A stretch of DNA of 64,000 bases from Clostridium tepidum (GCF_002008345.1 NZ_MRAE01000003.1:97954-161953), one strand, 5' to 3'. Positions 52,005-62,310 are shown, numbered from the stretch's first letter. Numbers and translations are program-made. Notes: generated by a model from the sequence alone, not told the origin.

Positions 52005-54683
52005 TTATAATATAAAATTCTTTTCAAAAGTTTTTATGGGTAATGGTTTAGCAATATAAAATCCTTGAATAAAATCGCACCCTAATTCTTTAAGAATTTC
52101 TAGCTGCTCAATTGTTTCAACACCTTCTGCAACCACATTTATATCTAAGCTTTTAGACATAAGTATTATTGATTTTACTATTTGGAAACTTTTATTATCT
52201 CTATGAACATTTGCTAAAATACTTTTATCTATTTTTATATTATCTATAGGTAACTTAGTTACATAACTTAAAGAAGAGTAACCAGTTCCAAAATCATCTA
52301 AAGATATCTTTATTCCATGTTTTTTAAAAGTTTTTAAAGTTTTTATGCTTAAATCTACATCCTCCATAGCCTCATCCTCTGTTATTTCTAAACATAAGTA
52401 TTTTGGTGACAATTTGGTAGTTTTAAGTATATTTAATACATCATCTATAAAGTTTTTATTTTTCATTTGCTTAAAAGATATATTTACAGATACATATAAG
52501 TGTTTATTATTATATTTTTGCCATAAATTACATTTGTAGCAAGCTTTATTTAATACCCAATTATCTATATTAGCTATTTCACCAATGTTTTTAGCTAGTG
52601 GAATAAATTGGTTGGGAGGTATAATCTTATCATTAAATTTCCATCTAACTAAAGATTCTGCTGCTATAATTTTATTTGTTTTTAAACTATAAATAGGTTG
52701 GAAATATATTAATAATTCATTTTTTTCAAGTGCACGACGCAATCTATTTTCTAAAATTAAATCATCTAAGGCTCTCTCATTCATTCTTCTAGAATATACT
52801 TCATATTTATATCCTCCATTTTTTTTGGCTACATACATTGCTGCATCTGCATTTTTCATTAAAGTAGAGGTATCTTTACCATCATCTGGATATACACTTA
52901 TACCGACACTAGCACCAATAAACAAATCATCTTCTTTATATTTTATAGGATGAGTTAAAGTAGTACATATTTTACCAGCTAATTTTTCAGCATCACTAAT
53001 AGAATCTATATATTGTACAATTATAAATTCATCTCCTCCTAATCTGCCAATCTTATGTTTAGGATCTAATAACATTTTAAATCTAGCAGAAACTTTTTCC
53101 AAAACATAATCTCCTACATCATGACCTAAAGTATCATTTATAGATTTAAAATGATCTAAATCTATAAATAAAACAGCAAATTTTTCATCTGGGTAATTTT
53201 CTATGGTTTTGTTTATAGTTTCTATAATTTTTTTTCTATTTGAGAGACCAGTAAGTGAATCATAATAGGCTAATCCTAAAATTTTTTCTTTATCTTTTTT
53301 GCTTTCAGTTATATCTGTTAAAAGTAGGGCAAAATAGTCTAATTCCATGCTATAAACTACTGCGGAAAACCATTTCCGTAATTCTTCTATATAAATTTCT
53401 TCTAAAGTTTCTTTGCCACCTACGGAAGAAATTTTTTTTATGGATTTTGCTAAAATTGGATTTTCGTTTAAAATAGAAGGAATAAAAGAAGAAATATTTT
53501 GTCCAACTATATTTTTTTTATCTGCGTTTAATAATTCGCTAAAATAGTTATTTATTTCTACTATCTTGAAATCTATAATATCAGAATTATTGTTTTTTAC
53601 TATTTTATTATAGGAAAAGTTAGTTATAACACTAGAAAAAAGATAATTATATTTTTTTTGGTTTTCTATAATTTGTTCTTGTGATCTTTCCAAAATATTA
53701 AACATATTATTAAAATTTTTATTTAAACTTGTTATTTCATCATTTCCTTCCATACTTAATCGTACAGATAAATCAGCAGTTTTAGATACATAATTTAAAG
53801 TTTTTTCTATAGTATGAATTCTTTTGAGAATCAATTTATTTAAAATTTCAATAAAAAGTATGGTCATAAAAACGCCTAAGATAAAAATATTAAACATAAA
53901 GAATTTAATATTTTTCTTGGCAGCCAAATATATATCACGATTTATATTTGTTTTTATCATAAAAGAATCATTATTAAATATATCTTTTATTATTCCATAA
54001 CCTTCAAGTATTTCATTATTACGTTCAACTAAATATATATTATTTTTTTTATATATAACAGAATCTAAATTTTTATAATCTATAATTTGAAAATTAATAT
54101 TAGATCCATAAAGTTTATTAATATTTTCTTTGGTTAAAAATTTAATAAATATCATAGCTCCGTTAGGAGGTTTAGAGTTAAAACTATCTGTAATAGGTGA
54201 AGATGTCATTAAAAGTAATGAATTATCAAGTTTTATTAAGCCTTTAAGAGGGTAAGTACTTTTTAAATTAGAAATAGCAATAGAAGAAATATGATTTATA
54301 TTTTTTTCGCTTAATGTGTAATTTTTATTATAATATTGCATTAATAGTATATTATTATTTTTATCTACTAATATCATTAAATCAATATTAAAATTTTCAA
54401 AAATATTATTTTCGCTTATAATTGCCTCTATATAATTATTGTTTCTATTGTTTACAAATTTATAAGCATTATCCCACATACCATAATCTTGGTTCAAATT
54501 ATAGGTATTTTTAATATCCTTATTTATTAATTGTAATAATTGTTCAGTCTTAGATATGTTGTAATCAATTTCTATGGTATTAAATTTTTTTATTATGTAA
54601 GTTTTTGACAAAACACCTATAATAATTATGGAGCTTAAAAAGATTAGTATTACTATAGTTAAGGATTTTTTATATAATTTCAT
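52005..54683 (-). CDS. Membrane sensor GGDEF-EAL protein
   Basis: An 892-residue c-di-GMP enzyme. A first segment (~8-28), an extracellular CHASE4-like sensor (~30-260), a second segment, HAMP (~285-340), a PAS-like region (~345-460), GGDEF (~470-630) and EAL (~640-890) follow in order. GGDEF is intact (RLGGDEF) without an RxxD inhibitory site. In the EAL domain the name motif reads ESL, but the metal and catalytic residues look intact: NIS, EITE, DDFGTGYSSL, KIDKS, AEGVE and QGF. The ATG at 54683 is ten bases after GAGGT. It is monocistronic. Confidence 0.92.
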   Translation of the reverse strand: MKLYKKSLTIVILIFLSSIIIIGVLSKTYIIKKFNTIEIDYNISKTEQLLQLINKDIKNTYNLNQDYGMWDNAYKFVNNRNNNYIEAIISENNIFENFNIDLMILVDKNNNILLMQYYNKNYTLSEKNINHISSIAISNLKSTYPLKGLIKLDNSLLLMTSSPITDSFNSKPPNGAMIFIKFLTKENINKLYGSNINFQIIDYKNLDSVIYKKNNIYLVERNNEILEGYGIIKDIFNNDSFMIKTNINRDIYLAAKKNIKFFMFNIFILGVFMTILFIEILNKLILKRIHTIEKTLNYVSKTADLSVRLSMEGNDEITSLNKNFNNMFNILERSQEQIIENQKKYNYLFSSVITNFSYNKIVKNNNSDIIDFKIVEINNYFSELLNADKKNIVGQNISSFIPSILNENPILAKSIKKISSVGGKETLEEIYIEELRKWFSAVVYSMELDYFALLLTDITESKKDKEKILGLAYYDSLTGLSNRKKIIETINKTIENYPDEKFAVLFIDLDHFKSINDTLGHDVGDYVLEKVSARFKMLLDPKHKIGRLGGDEFIIVQYIDSISDAEKLAGKICTTLTHPIKYKEDDLFIGASVGISVYPDDGKDTSTLMKNADAAMYVAKKNGGYKYEVYSRRMNERALDDLILENRLRRALEKNELLIYFQPIYSLKTNKIIAAESLVRWKFNDKIIPPNQFIPLAKNIGEIANIDNWVLNKACYKCNLWQKYNNKHLYVSVNISFKQMKNKNFIDDVLNILKTTKLSPKYLCLEITEDEAMEDVDLSIKTLKTFKKHGIKISLDDFGTGYSSLSYVTKLPIDNIKIDKSILANVHRDNKSFQIVKSIILMSKSLDINVVAEGVETIEQLEILKELGCDFIQGFYIAKPLPIKTFEKNFIL

Positions 54684-55163
54684 AATTACCACTACCTCTA
54701 TATGACTAAATAATATTATAAGAGTTATTAAAAAGAATATATATTTATTATAGTATATTAACTATTTTTGTACTATTATTTTGTAAAACATAAAGTTTAA
54801 AGATAAAATATACAAAAGTTTTAATTGGTAGAGTTTTACACTGAATTTTGTATTTTTTATCTTATTTTTTATTTAAATTATTTTTAGTATACTATAAATT
54901 TATACATAAATTTAAATATAGGGGAAATTTATTGTAGCTTTGCAATACTTTTAAAGGTGGAAAAAATTTATTAAAGTTTTATATAAGATTTTGAAGATAA
55001 AAAATTTTATTGTAATTTTAAAGTTATAATTTTATACTCATTGAAGTTTAGCCATAAATATAATGATTCATAAGAAGTTATACATATGAATATATAAAGT
55101 AATATACAAAGTAATTAAATGAATTTTAAAATATAAATGGAATTAATATTTATGAGGGGTTAT
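54684..55163. other. Intergenic region between divergent genes
   Basis: AT-rich divergent promoter region of about 480 bases. No riboswitch consensus, palindromic operator or small frame with a convincing ribosome site was found apart from the GAGGGG site used by the next gene. Confidence 0.5.
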
Positions 55164-56504
55164 ATGAATAAAAAATGTTCAATGAAAGAAATTTTAGATA
55201 CATCCATTCCTATTATAGCGGAAATGACATTATACAATTTAATGGTAGTACTTGATATGATGATGATAGGAAATTATGGAGGTAATAAATGTTTAACTGC
55301 AGTAGGGCTAAGCAATGGAGTTATTTTTACTCTTTGTGATGTGTTTATTTCTGTAGGTCTTGCAGTATCTATAACTTCATTAATAGCTAGGAGTATAGGA
55401 AGTAGAAATTATAAAAATGCACAACAATATTCTATATGTGGTTTATTTTTAGGAATCATAATTTCTTCCATTATAAGTTATGCTATGTTTTGTAAGAGTG
55501 AAAAAATCTTATATATGGCAGGTGCAAGGGGAGATATACTTAAAATAGCTAATGTTTTTAATAAAACAATGGCTATTTCAATTTTTTTTAAAATGAACAC
55601 TGAAATTATAAATTCTATATTAAGAGGATATAAAAACACAAGAATTCCTTTTTTTATAGCAGTAATAATAAGTAGCAGTAAAATCATATTAGATTTTATT
55701 TTTATATTTGGTATGGGAGCAAACAGTTTAGGCGTATTTGGAGCAGCTCTAGCTTCTATACTATCCCAGATAACAGGTTTTATATTTTCTGTTATATATA
55801 TGTTAAATAAACTTAAATTTCATAGCAATATAAATTTATTTAAATTGCTTAAAATAAATAAGATAAAAGATATTTTAAGTATGTATATACCAGCCTCCTT
55901 AGAAGAGGCTTTATTTAGTATAAGTAGATTGTTAAGTGCTTTTATGATAATAAACATTGGAAGTATTTCTTTTTCTGCTAATGAAATAGCCAATACTATA
56001 GAAACAGTTTCTATAATACCAAGTGAAGCTTTAGGGGTTGCCGCTACTACATTAGTAGGAATAAAGATAGGAGAAAGAGATTATAAAGAAGCAAAAAAAT
56101 GTGGAAATAGATGTCTTATATTTGCAGTTAGTATATCATTAATATTTTCTTTGATATTTGTATTTATGCCTAATTTATTAGTAGGAGGCTTTATAGGAAA
56201 TAAAGAGAAGAGGGTGTTAAAACTAGCAACTTTATGCTTGTTAGTTGGAGCTATAGAACAGCCATTTATAGCTGCATCTACTGTTGTAGAAGATATATTA
56301 AAAGGAATAGGAGATGCTAAAACACCATTTATTGTGACTTTAATTTCTAGTTGGTTTATAAGAGTTCCTTTAATTTATTATTATATATATAAATCAAGAA
56401 ATTCAGTAGTATATGTTTGGTGGATAACTGCTTTCCAGTGGTTTATAGATTTTTTACTTATGAAAATAGCTTTAAATAAAAAATTTAAGAAATATAGTTT
56501 GTAA
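55164..56504 (+). CDS. MATE-family efflux transporter
   Basis: A 446-residue transporter with 12 segments, of the multidrug and toxic compound extrusion family, exporting substrates with sodium or proton exchange. The two-fold repeat is visible: MKEILDTSIPIIAEMTLYNLMVVLDMMMIG at the start and YIPASLEEALFSISRLLSAFMI in the middle, plus the family's GAxGAALASILSQ-type helix. ATG 55164 has GAGGGG five bases upstream; an earlier in-frame ATG at 55137 lacks a ribosome site. Substrate unknown. Confidence 0.9.
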   Translation: MNKKCSMKEILDTSIPIIAEMTLYNLMVVLDMMMIGNYGGNKCLTAVGLSNGVIFTLCDVFISVGLAVSITSLIARSIGSRNYKNAQQYSICGLFLGIIISSIISYAMFCKSEKILYMAGARGDILKIANVFNKTMAISIFFKMNTEIINSILRGYKNTRIPFFIAVIISSSKIILDFIFIFGMGANSLGVFGAALASILSQITGFIFSVIYMLNKLKFHSNINLFKLLKINKIKDILSMYIPASLEEALFSISRLLSAFMIINIGSISFSANEIANTIETVSIIPSEALGVAATTLVGIKIGERDYKEAKKCGNRCLIFAVSISLIFSLIFVFMPNLLVGGFIGNKEKRVLKLATLCLLVGAIEQPFIAASTVVEDILKGIGDAKTPFIVTLISSWFIRVPLIYYYIYKSRNSVVYVWWITAFQWFIDFLLMKIALNKKFKKYSL

Positions 56505-56515
56505 TTTTATAAAAT

Positions 56516-56561
56516 AACACCTATAAGTTATAAAGAATACTATAAACTTATAGGTGCTATA
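56516..56561. terminator. Bidirectional terminator
   Basis: CACCTATAAGTTATA pairs with TATAAACTTATAGGTG around AAGAATAC, between the convergent MATE and aminotransferase genes. A and T tracts flank both sides. Confidence 0.82.
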
Positions 56562-56563
56562 TA

Positions 56564-57883
56564 TTAGCTATATTTTTTTAAATACTTATTTTTGTTTTGA
56601 ACTATTTTATTAAGAGCCATAATTAGAACATTTATTTCGTGGATATCATTATACATACCAAAACTTAATCTAACCATACCAGGTCTTTTAGACGTAGGTT
56701 TATCTGCATATGAGCCTATTTTTTCTTTTGGAATATTTAATATTTGTTGAACATAAGGTTGTGCGCAAAAACATCCACTTCTTACAGCTATACCAAACTC
56801 TTTAGAAAGTATTTCTGCAGTTATACTATGATGTATACCATTTATATTAAAAGGTATTATGGCAACTCGAGGATAATTTAAATCTGGACAAGAGTAAATT
56901 TTTATATCTGGTATTTGTGCCATGTTTTTAAAAGCATATTTAAAAATATTTTGCTCGTAAACTTCAATATTTTTCATCCCTATGTGTGTTATAGAATTTA
57001 TAGCTTCAACAAGAGCTATAACACCCATAACATTAGGGGTACCTGCTTCATCCTTTTCAGGAGGATCTGTCCATAGAACATAATCTTTGGTTACTACATT
57101 TACAGTACCACCGCCCTTGTAGTCAGGATCACCTTTTATAAAAGTTTCTTTAGGACCTATTAAAACGCCTATGCCAAAAGGAGCGTACATTTTGTGAGCA
57201 GAAAAGGCTAAATAATCAATGTGTTCTAAACTAGTATAAGGTTTCATACTTATTTTGCAATGTGGTATAAGTTGTGCACCATCTACTAGAATTTTGCTAC
57301 CATATTTATGCACTAATTTTGCTATATCATAAATAGGATTTATATAACCTGTTACATTAGATGCACCAGTAATAGTAACTAATTTAACTTTATCACCATA
57401 TTTTATTAGTTTATTTTCCAAGTCTTTCATTACCAATCTTCCAAATTTATCTACCTCTATATAATCTATCTTGCATTTGTTTCTCCAAGGTAAATCATTA
57501 GAATGATGCTCCATAGAGGTACTTAAAATTATATCTTCATCACAAGAACAAAGTCTATAGGAAAGTTTATTAATAGCTTCTGTAGTATTTTTCAAATATA
57601 TAACAGTATCTTTTTCTAAATCAGCTCCAACAAATCTTCCAATAACTTCTCTAGAATCCTCATATATTTTAGAAGATAATTGAGATTTATATCCAGTGCC
57701 TCTGTGAATGGATGAGTACCAAGGAGAAAATTTTACAATAGCATTTACTACAGAAATTAAAGGTGGTGTAGTAGCTGCGTTATCAAAATTTATACATGGA
57801 GATAGTTGTCCATTATATAAAGGTACTTTAGTGTCACTACCAACAACTAAATATCTATAAGGAGATCTTTTGTTATTATACAT
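56564..57883 (-). CDS. Class V aminotransferase, cysteine-desulfurase-like
   Basis: A 439-residue PLP enzyme of fold type I, close to SufS/CsdA cysteine desulfurases. NFDNAATTPP lies near the N terminus, SSIHRGTGYKS at ~55, VDGAQLIPH with the cofactor-binding Asp at ~215, and the PLP lysine in FSAHKMYAPFG. The persulfide-forming Cys is in VRSGCFCAQPY, matching the RxGxxCAQP pattern of SufS. The ~20-residue N-terminal extension is unusual. There is no sufU/iscU partner nearby. It is divergent from a YeiH transporter. The GAGGTG site precedes ATG 57883. Confidence 0.82.
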   Translation of the reverse strand: MYNNKRSPYRYLVVGSDTKVPLYNGQLSPCINFDNAATTPPLISVVNAIVKFSPWYSSIHRGTGYKSQLSSKIYEDSREVIGRFVGADLEKDTVIYLKNTTEAINKLSYRLCSCDEDIILSTSMEHHSNDLPWRNKCKIDYIEVDKFGRLVMKDLENKLIKYGDKVKLVTITGASNVTGYINPIYDIAKLVHKYGSKILVDGAQLIPHCKISMKPYTSLEHIDYLAFSAHKMYAPFGIGVLIGPKETFIKGDPDYKGGGTVNVVTKDYVLWTDPPEKDEAGTPNVMGVIALVEAINSITHIGMKNIEVYEQNIFKYAFKNMAQIPDIKIYSCPDLNYPRVAIIPFNINGIHHSITAEILSKEFGIAVRSGCFCAQPYVQQILNIPKEKIGSYADKPTSKRPGMVRLSFGMYNDIHEINVLIMALNKIVQNKNKYLKKYS

Positions 57884-58221
57884 ATAATCACCTCTATTCC
57901 CCTACTATATAATATTTAAAATATAAGAAAAGGTAACTTAAATTTAAAAAATATTGTGGTATTATTTAAGAAAATTAAGATCTAACAGCTTTTAAAGCTT
58001 GAGAATTAAAACAAGAAATACTTTTGGTCAATATATAGCTATAAAAATATAGTTTTATATAGATAAAAATTTATTATATAATCATTTACTTATTATAAAT
58101 ATAAAATAATAATATTTCACTTCTTATAATAAAAAATATAAAATAATAAAGGAAAATAAAAGTAATTATATTATTACCCACTTAAAATTAAAAATTATAA
58201 GATAAAATAGGAGATGGAAAA
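57884..58221. other. Divergent intergenic region
   Basis: AT-rich region carrying the promoters of the desulfurase-like gene and the YeiH gene. A palindromic patch CTATAAAAATATAG at 58040-58053 is visible. No known operator or riboswitch is recognised. Confidence 0.45.
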
Positions 58222-59232
58222 ATGAATAAACTAAAAACTTTATTACCAGGAATTTCAATGTCATTTTTTATAGCTTTAGTAGCAACCTGGCTTGGAAACT
58301 TAATGCCAGTGATAGGAGGAGCTGTATTTGGTATAGTAATAGGAATAATAATAAATAATATTGTAGGCAAACCTAAGTGCACTATAGAAGGTGTAGGATT
58401 TACAGCTAAGAAAATATTGCAATGGGCAATCATTGCTTTAGGTGCAGGATTAAGTTTGTCCCAGGTTAGAAAAACAGGTTTAGAGTCTTTAGAAGTAACC
58501 ATATTTACAATAGTAACAGCTTTTATAACAGCCTATGGATTTGGTAAGCTTTTAAAAATACCAAATAAATTAAAAACATTAATAGGAGTAGGTACAGCTA
58601 TATGTGGAGGTTCTGCCATTGCCGCTGTATCTCCTATAATAGAAGCAGATGAAGTAGAGATAGCTTATTCTATATCAACTATATTTTTATTCAATGTAAT
58701 AGCTGTTTTAATATTTCCACCATTAGGTCATCTATTGGGTTTTTCAGATAAAGCATTTGGATTGTGGGCAGGAACAGCTATAAATGATACATCATCTGTA
58801 GTAGCAGCAGGGTATGCTTTTAGTAATAACGCAGGGGAGTATGCAACGATAGTTAAGTTAACAAGAGCTACTTTAATAATACCAATATCATTAATTTTTG
58901 CTTTTATAACAGCCTATAAAAAGAAAAAGGAAGCTAAGATGGAAAAAGGAGAGATAAATTATTCCTTTAAAAAGATATTTCCATGGTTTATATTATGGTT
59001 TTTGGTAGCATCACTACTAAATACTATGGGATTGTTTAAAGTAAGTACAATTTATTATATAAATGAGCTAGGAAAATTTTTAATAGTAATGGCACTATCA
59101 GCCATAGGACTAAGTTCAAACTTTAAAGAAATGACTAAAGCAGGATTAAAACCAATACTTTTAGGGGTTATAGTATGGTTTAATGTAGCAGTAGTAAGTA
59201 TAATAGTACAATTTATAACAGGACAAATATAA
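58222..59232 (+). CDS. YeiH-family putative sulfate exporter
   Basis: A 336-residue membrane protein with 10-11 segments of the YeiH/UPF0324 family. Conserved stretches are LPGISMSFFIALVATWLG, ILQWAIIALGAGLSLSQV, GVGTAICGGSAIAAVSPII (residues ~119-137), WAGTAINDTSSVVAAGYAFS and LSAIGLSSNFKEM. Family members are annotated as sulfate or sulfur-compound exporters on limited evidence. It is divergent from a cysteine-desulfurase-like enzyme, which hints at a shared sulfur theme. GGAGATGG precedes the ATG. Confidence 0.9.
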   Translation: MNKLKTLLPGISMSFFIALVATWLGNLMPVIGGAVFGIVIGIIINNIVGKPKCTIEGVGFTAKKILQWAIIALGAGLSLSQVRKTGLESLEVTIFTIVTAFITAYGFGKLLKIPNKLKTLIGVGTAICGGSAIAAVSPIIEADEVEIAYSISTIFLFNVIAVLIFPPLGHLLGFSDKAFGLWAGTAINDTSSVVAAGYAFSNNAGEYATIVKLTRATLIIPISLIFAFITAYKKKKEAKMEKGEINYSFKKIFPWFILWFLVASLLNTMGLFKVSTIYYINELGKFLIVMALSAIGLSSNFKEMTKAGLKPILLGVIVWFNVAVVSIIVQFITGQI

Positions 59233-59447
59233 ATTTTTACTGCAGGAAAAACTATGAGGGGACGATTCTGTTTCTCTTTTTTATACACATATCCCTTTTA
59301 AATAGAAACCAGGTAAACTACCTTTTAACTCACAATTCCCTTATATTAAGAAAGTATTAAGGATTAAGAAAAGTTTTTATTAAGATATTTTAAGTACAAT
59401 TGTTATATAAGATAAAAATGAAAAAGGTTATGGGGGAAGTTAAATTG

Positions 59448-60119
59448 ATGAACAAAATCAAAGGAAATATTATACCATTAAGCTTAATGTTGATAATACC
59501 AATAGTAAATGTTTTTTATGGCATTTTAAATAACTCAAATAGAGGAGTATACACTTTAGTTACGGATTTGGATAAATCTATGCCTTTTATACCGGTATTT
59601 TCTGTACCTTATATGACATGGTATCCTTTTATAATTATATGTCTTATATATATGTGCTTTAGAAATAGAAGTTTATATTATAAGTCTTTATCAGCTATAG
59701 TAATAAGTTTAATAATAAGCTATATTATATTTTTCTTTTTTCAAACTACAGTTCCAAGGCCAGAAGTAGTAGGAAATGATATTTTTAGTAGTATTGTAAA
59801 ATTTATATATAATACAGATAATCCCTATAATTGTTTTCCAAGCATTCATGTTATAACTACTTACATTATTATGAGAAATATGTTAAATCATGAAATGAAA
59901 AATAATAAAATGATTAATATTTTTGTTTTAATATTGGGGATACTTATAATAATATCTACTGAATTTATAAAACAACATGTTTTATTCGATATAATATTTG
60001 CTATAATCTTAGGTGAAGGAATATACAATATGATAAATTATTACGGTTTGGAGATGATTAAGAAATGTCAGCAGAAAAAATACTTATTGTTGATGATGAA
60101 AAAGAAATCAGAGATTTAA
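59448..60119 (+). CDS. PAP2-like membrane phosphatase
   Basis: A 223-residue membrane protein with about six segments and a PAP2/inositolphosphotransferase-like signature: the C1-type TTVPRPEVVGND, CFPSIHVITTYII with the conserved SIH, and STEFIKQHVLFDIIFAIILG with the second His and Asp. Yeast-type AUR1-related clostridial PAP2 proteins look like this. The ATG at 59448 has GGGGGAAG eight bases upstream. Its last 55 bases overlap the response-regulator gene, so it is co-expressed with the two-component system and may act on envelope lipid carriers. Confidence 0.8.
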   Translation: MNKIKGNIIPLSLMLIIPIVNVFYGILNNSNRGVYTLVTDLDKSMPFIPVFSVPYMTWYPFIIICLIYMCFRNRSLYYKSLSAIVISLIISYIIFFFFQTTVPRPEVVGNDIFSSIVKFIYNTDNPYNCFPSIHVITTYIIMRNMLNHEMKNNKMINIFVLILGILIIISTEFIKQHVLFDIIFAIILGEGIYNMINYYGLEMIKKCQQKKYLLLMMKKKSEI

Positions 60120-60763
60120 TAGATATATACTTAACTAACGAAGGATATACAACCTTAAAGGCATCTAATGGTATAGAAGCGTTAGAAATTTTAAAGACTA
60201 ATAATGTTCATCTTATAATATTAGATATAATGATGCCTAAGATGGATGGAATAGAAGCTTGTATGAAAATAAGAGAAGAAAAAAATATGCCTATAATAAT
60301 GCTTTCAGCTAAAAGTGAAGATATGGATAAAATAATAGGACTGACAACTGGAGCTGATGATTATATAAGTAAACCTTTTAATCCTTTAGAACTTTTGGCT
60401 AGAGTAAAATCTCAATTAAGAAGATATATAAAACTTAATAATTCCAACGGGAATGATAATGAGGATATTATTACTATAGAAGATATAACTATAAATGTAG
60501 CAACACACGAAGTTAAAATTGGAGATAAACTAGTTAAGCTAACTCCAAGAGAATTTGATATTTTAGAACTATTAGCTAGAAATAGAGGTGTAGTATTTAG
60601 TATAGAAAAGATATATGAGCTAGTATGGAAAGAAGAATTTTTAGATTCTAATAATACAGTAATGGTACATATAAGAAAACTAAGAGAAAAAATAGAAGAA
60701 AATCCTAGAAATCCAAGGTATGTAAAAACAGTTTGGGGAGTTGGATATAAGGTTGAAAAGTAG
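60065..60763 (+). CDS. OmpR-family response regulator (VanR-like)
   Basis: A 232-residue regulator: DDE pocket, Asp54 in LIILDIMMPKMDG, Ser in MLSAKS, Lys in ISKPFNP, and a winged helix ending KTVWGVGYKVEK. It begins inside the end of the PAP2 gene (55-base overlap), and the kinase gene begins inside its last codons, so the three are tightly coupled. The pairing with a VanS-like kinase suggests control of envelope functions. No vancomycin-resistance ligase genes are nearby, so it is not a van cluster. Confidence 0.9.
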   Translation: MSAEKILIVDDEKEIRDLIDIYLTNEGYTTLKASNGIEALEILKTNNVHLIILDIMMPKMDGIEACMKIREEKNMPIIMLSAKSEDMDKIIGLTTGADDYISKPFNPLELLARVKSQLRRYIKLNNSNGNDNEDIITIEDITINVATHEVKIGDKLVKLTPREFDILELLARNRGVVFSIEKIYELVWKEEFLDSNNTVMVHIRKLREKIEENPRNPRYVKTVWGVGYKVEK

Positions 60764-62267
60764 AATAAAAAGATTGTTTAATAAGATACTAAAGCCTTTC
60801 AAATATTTATACAAATTAATATCTTATAAAATAAAAAAAAGTTTAAGACTAGAACTTATATTTACTTTTGGATTATGTTTTCTAATGGCTATTGTGACCT
60901 TTATTATAACCAATAGCTATTTAACTAGAATCAGTGAGTATTCAGAAGTAGATTATAATAGTGGAATAAATGAAATCTATAATTATTCTTTAGCTATATC
61001 AGAGGAGATTAATGGACAAAATTTAAAAATAGAAAATACAAAAGTAATTCAAGAAATAATAAATTCTACTTGGGAGGCAGATAAAAATAATAAAGTGTTT
61101 ATAGCTAATACTGAAGGTAAAATTCTTTTAAAATCAGAAAATGTAGAGGCAGAACAAGTAGATATATTTGAAATTATAAAAAATAACATACAAATTCAAA
61201 ATATAGATAAATATAAATACAATTATGATGTAGGAAGAAAAGAAGTAGCAAGTATTAATCCATTGGTGTTTCAAAATCAAAAGGCTTATATAATAGTTCA
61301 AGGTGTACCAAGAGCAGAGACTGTATATTATACCAAGGATAAATCTGTAAGTGCATTTTTATTAGCTGTTATAGTATTTATATTTGGATTTTTATTTATA
61401 ACAAAAAGGAAGATGAATTATATAGAACAAATATCTACAGGACTTTTACAAATATCAAAAGGAAATTTAGATTACAGAGTAAAAAGGTCAGGAGACGATG
61501 AACTAGCGTTATTAGCAGATAATATAAATTATATGGCAAAAGAATTAAGTGATAAAATAGAAAAAGAAAGAAGTATAGAAAAAGCAAAAAATGAGTTAAT
61601 AACAAATGTTTCACACGATTTAAGAACACCCCTTACATCTATAATGGGTTATCTTGGATTAATAAAAGAAAAAAAATTTAAAAGTGAAAAAGAATTGATG
61701 GAATATGCAAATGTAGCTTACAATAAATCAGAAAAACTAAAAAATTTAATACAGGATTTATTTTCTTATACCAAATATACAAATGACAGAGTAGAGCTAA
61801 ACAAACAAAGGATTATTTTAGCAGAATTATTAGATCAATTAATAGAAGAATTAGTACCTATATGTGAAGAAAATACAGTAACTATAAATAAATATTCTTG
61901 GGATTCTGAGATAGTAGCGGAAATAGATGCGGACAAAATGGTAAGAGTTTTTGAAAATCTAATAATGAATGCTATAAGATACAGCATAAAACCAGGAGAG
62001 ATAAAAATTAATTTATATAAGGAAAGAGTATTCTCTATCATATCCATATCAAATAAAAGTGAAGAAATATCAAAAGAGGATTTAAAAAAGTTATTTGATA
62101 GATTTTATAGATTAGATAAATCAAGAACTGCATCAACTGGTGGAAGTGGTTTAGGATTAGCTATAGCAAAAAGTATAGTAGAAATGCACAAAGGAAGAAT
62201 ATGGGCAGAGTACCAAAAAGGATATGTAACTTTTTATATAAAATTAATTATGGTAGAAGATGAATAA
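60753..62267 (+). CDS. Sensor histidine kinase (VanS-like)
   Basis: A ~504-residue kinase with a basic N terminus, segment 1 (~35-55), an extracellular domain (~56-200), segment 2 (~205-222), HAMP (~225-280), the H box NVSHDLRTPLTSIMGYLGL and an ATPase domain ending in GGSGLGLAIAKSIVE. The G1 box region reads ISNKSEEISKEDLKKLF, lacking the usual DxGxG, as in several VanS-type kinases. I prefer TTG 60753, 12 bases after GGGGAG; TTG 60741 abuts that site. It overlaps the regulator by 11 bases. Confidence 0.87.
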   Translation: MKSRIKRLFNKILKPFKYLYKLISYKIKKSLRLELIFTFGLCFLMAIVTFIITNSYLTRISEYSEVDYNSGINEIYNYSLAISEEINGQNLKIENTKVIQEIINSTWEADKNNKVFIANTEGKILLKSENVEAEQVDIFEIIKNNIQIQNIDKYKYNYDVGRKEVASINPLVFQNQKAYIIVQGVPRAETVYYTKDKSVSAFLLAVIVFIFGFLFITKRKMNYIEQISTGLLQISKGNLDYRVKRSGDDELALLADNINYMAKELSDKIEKERSIEKAKNELITNVSHDLRTPLTSIMGYLGLIKEKKFKSEKELMEYANVAYNKSEKLKNLIQDLFSYTKYTNDRVELNKQRIILAELLDQLIEELVPICEENTVTINKYSWDSEIVAEIDADKMVRVFENLIMNAIRYSIKPGEIKINLYKERVFSIISISNKSEEISKEDLKKLFDRFYRLDKSRTASTGGSGLGLAIAKSIVEMHKGRIWAEYQKGYVTFYIKLIMVEDE

Positions 62268-62275
62268 AATTTGTT

Positions 62276-62310
62276 AAAACCTGATGTAATTGCATCAGGT
62301 TTTAAATTAT
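62276..62310 (+). terminator. Terminator of the PAP2/two-component operon
   Basis: A perfect 11-bp stem AAAACCTGATG / CATCAGGTTTT with a six-base loop, nine bases after the kinase stop. Confidence 0.85.

Noticed and set aside
60065..62267. A vancomycin-resistance cluster
   Set aside because: Only VanRS-like regulators are present; no D-Ala-D-Lac ligase, VanH or VanX gene lies in the window.
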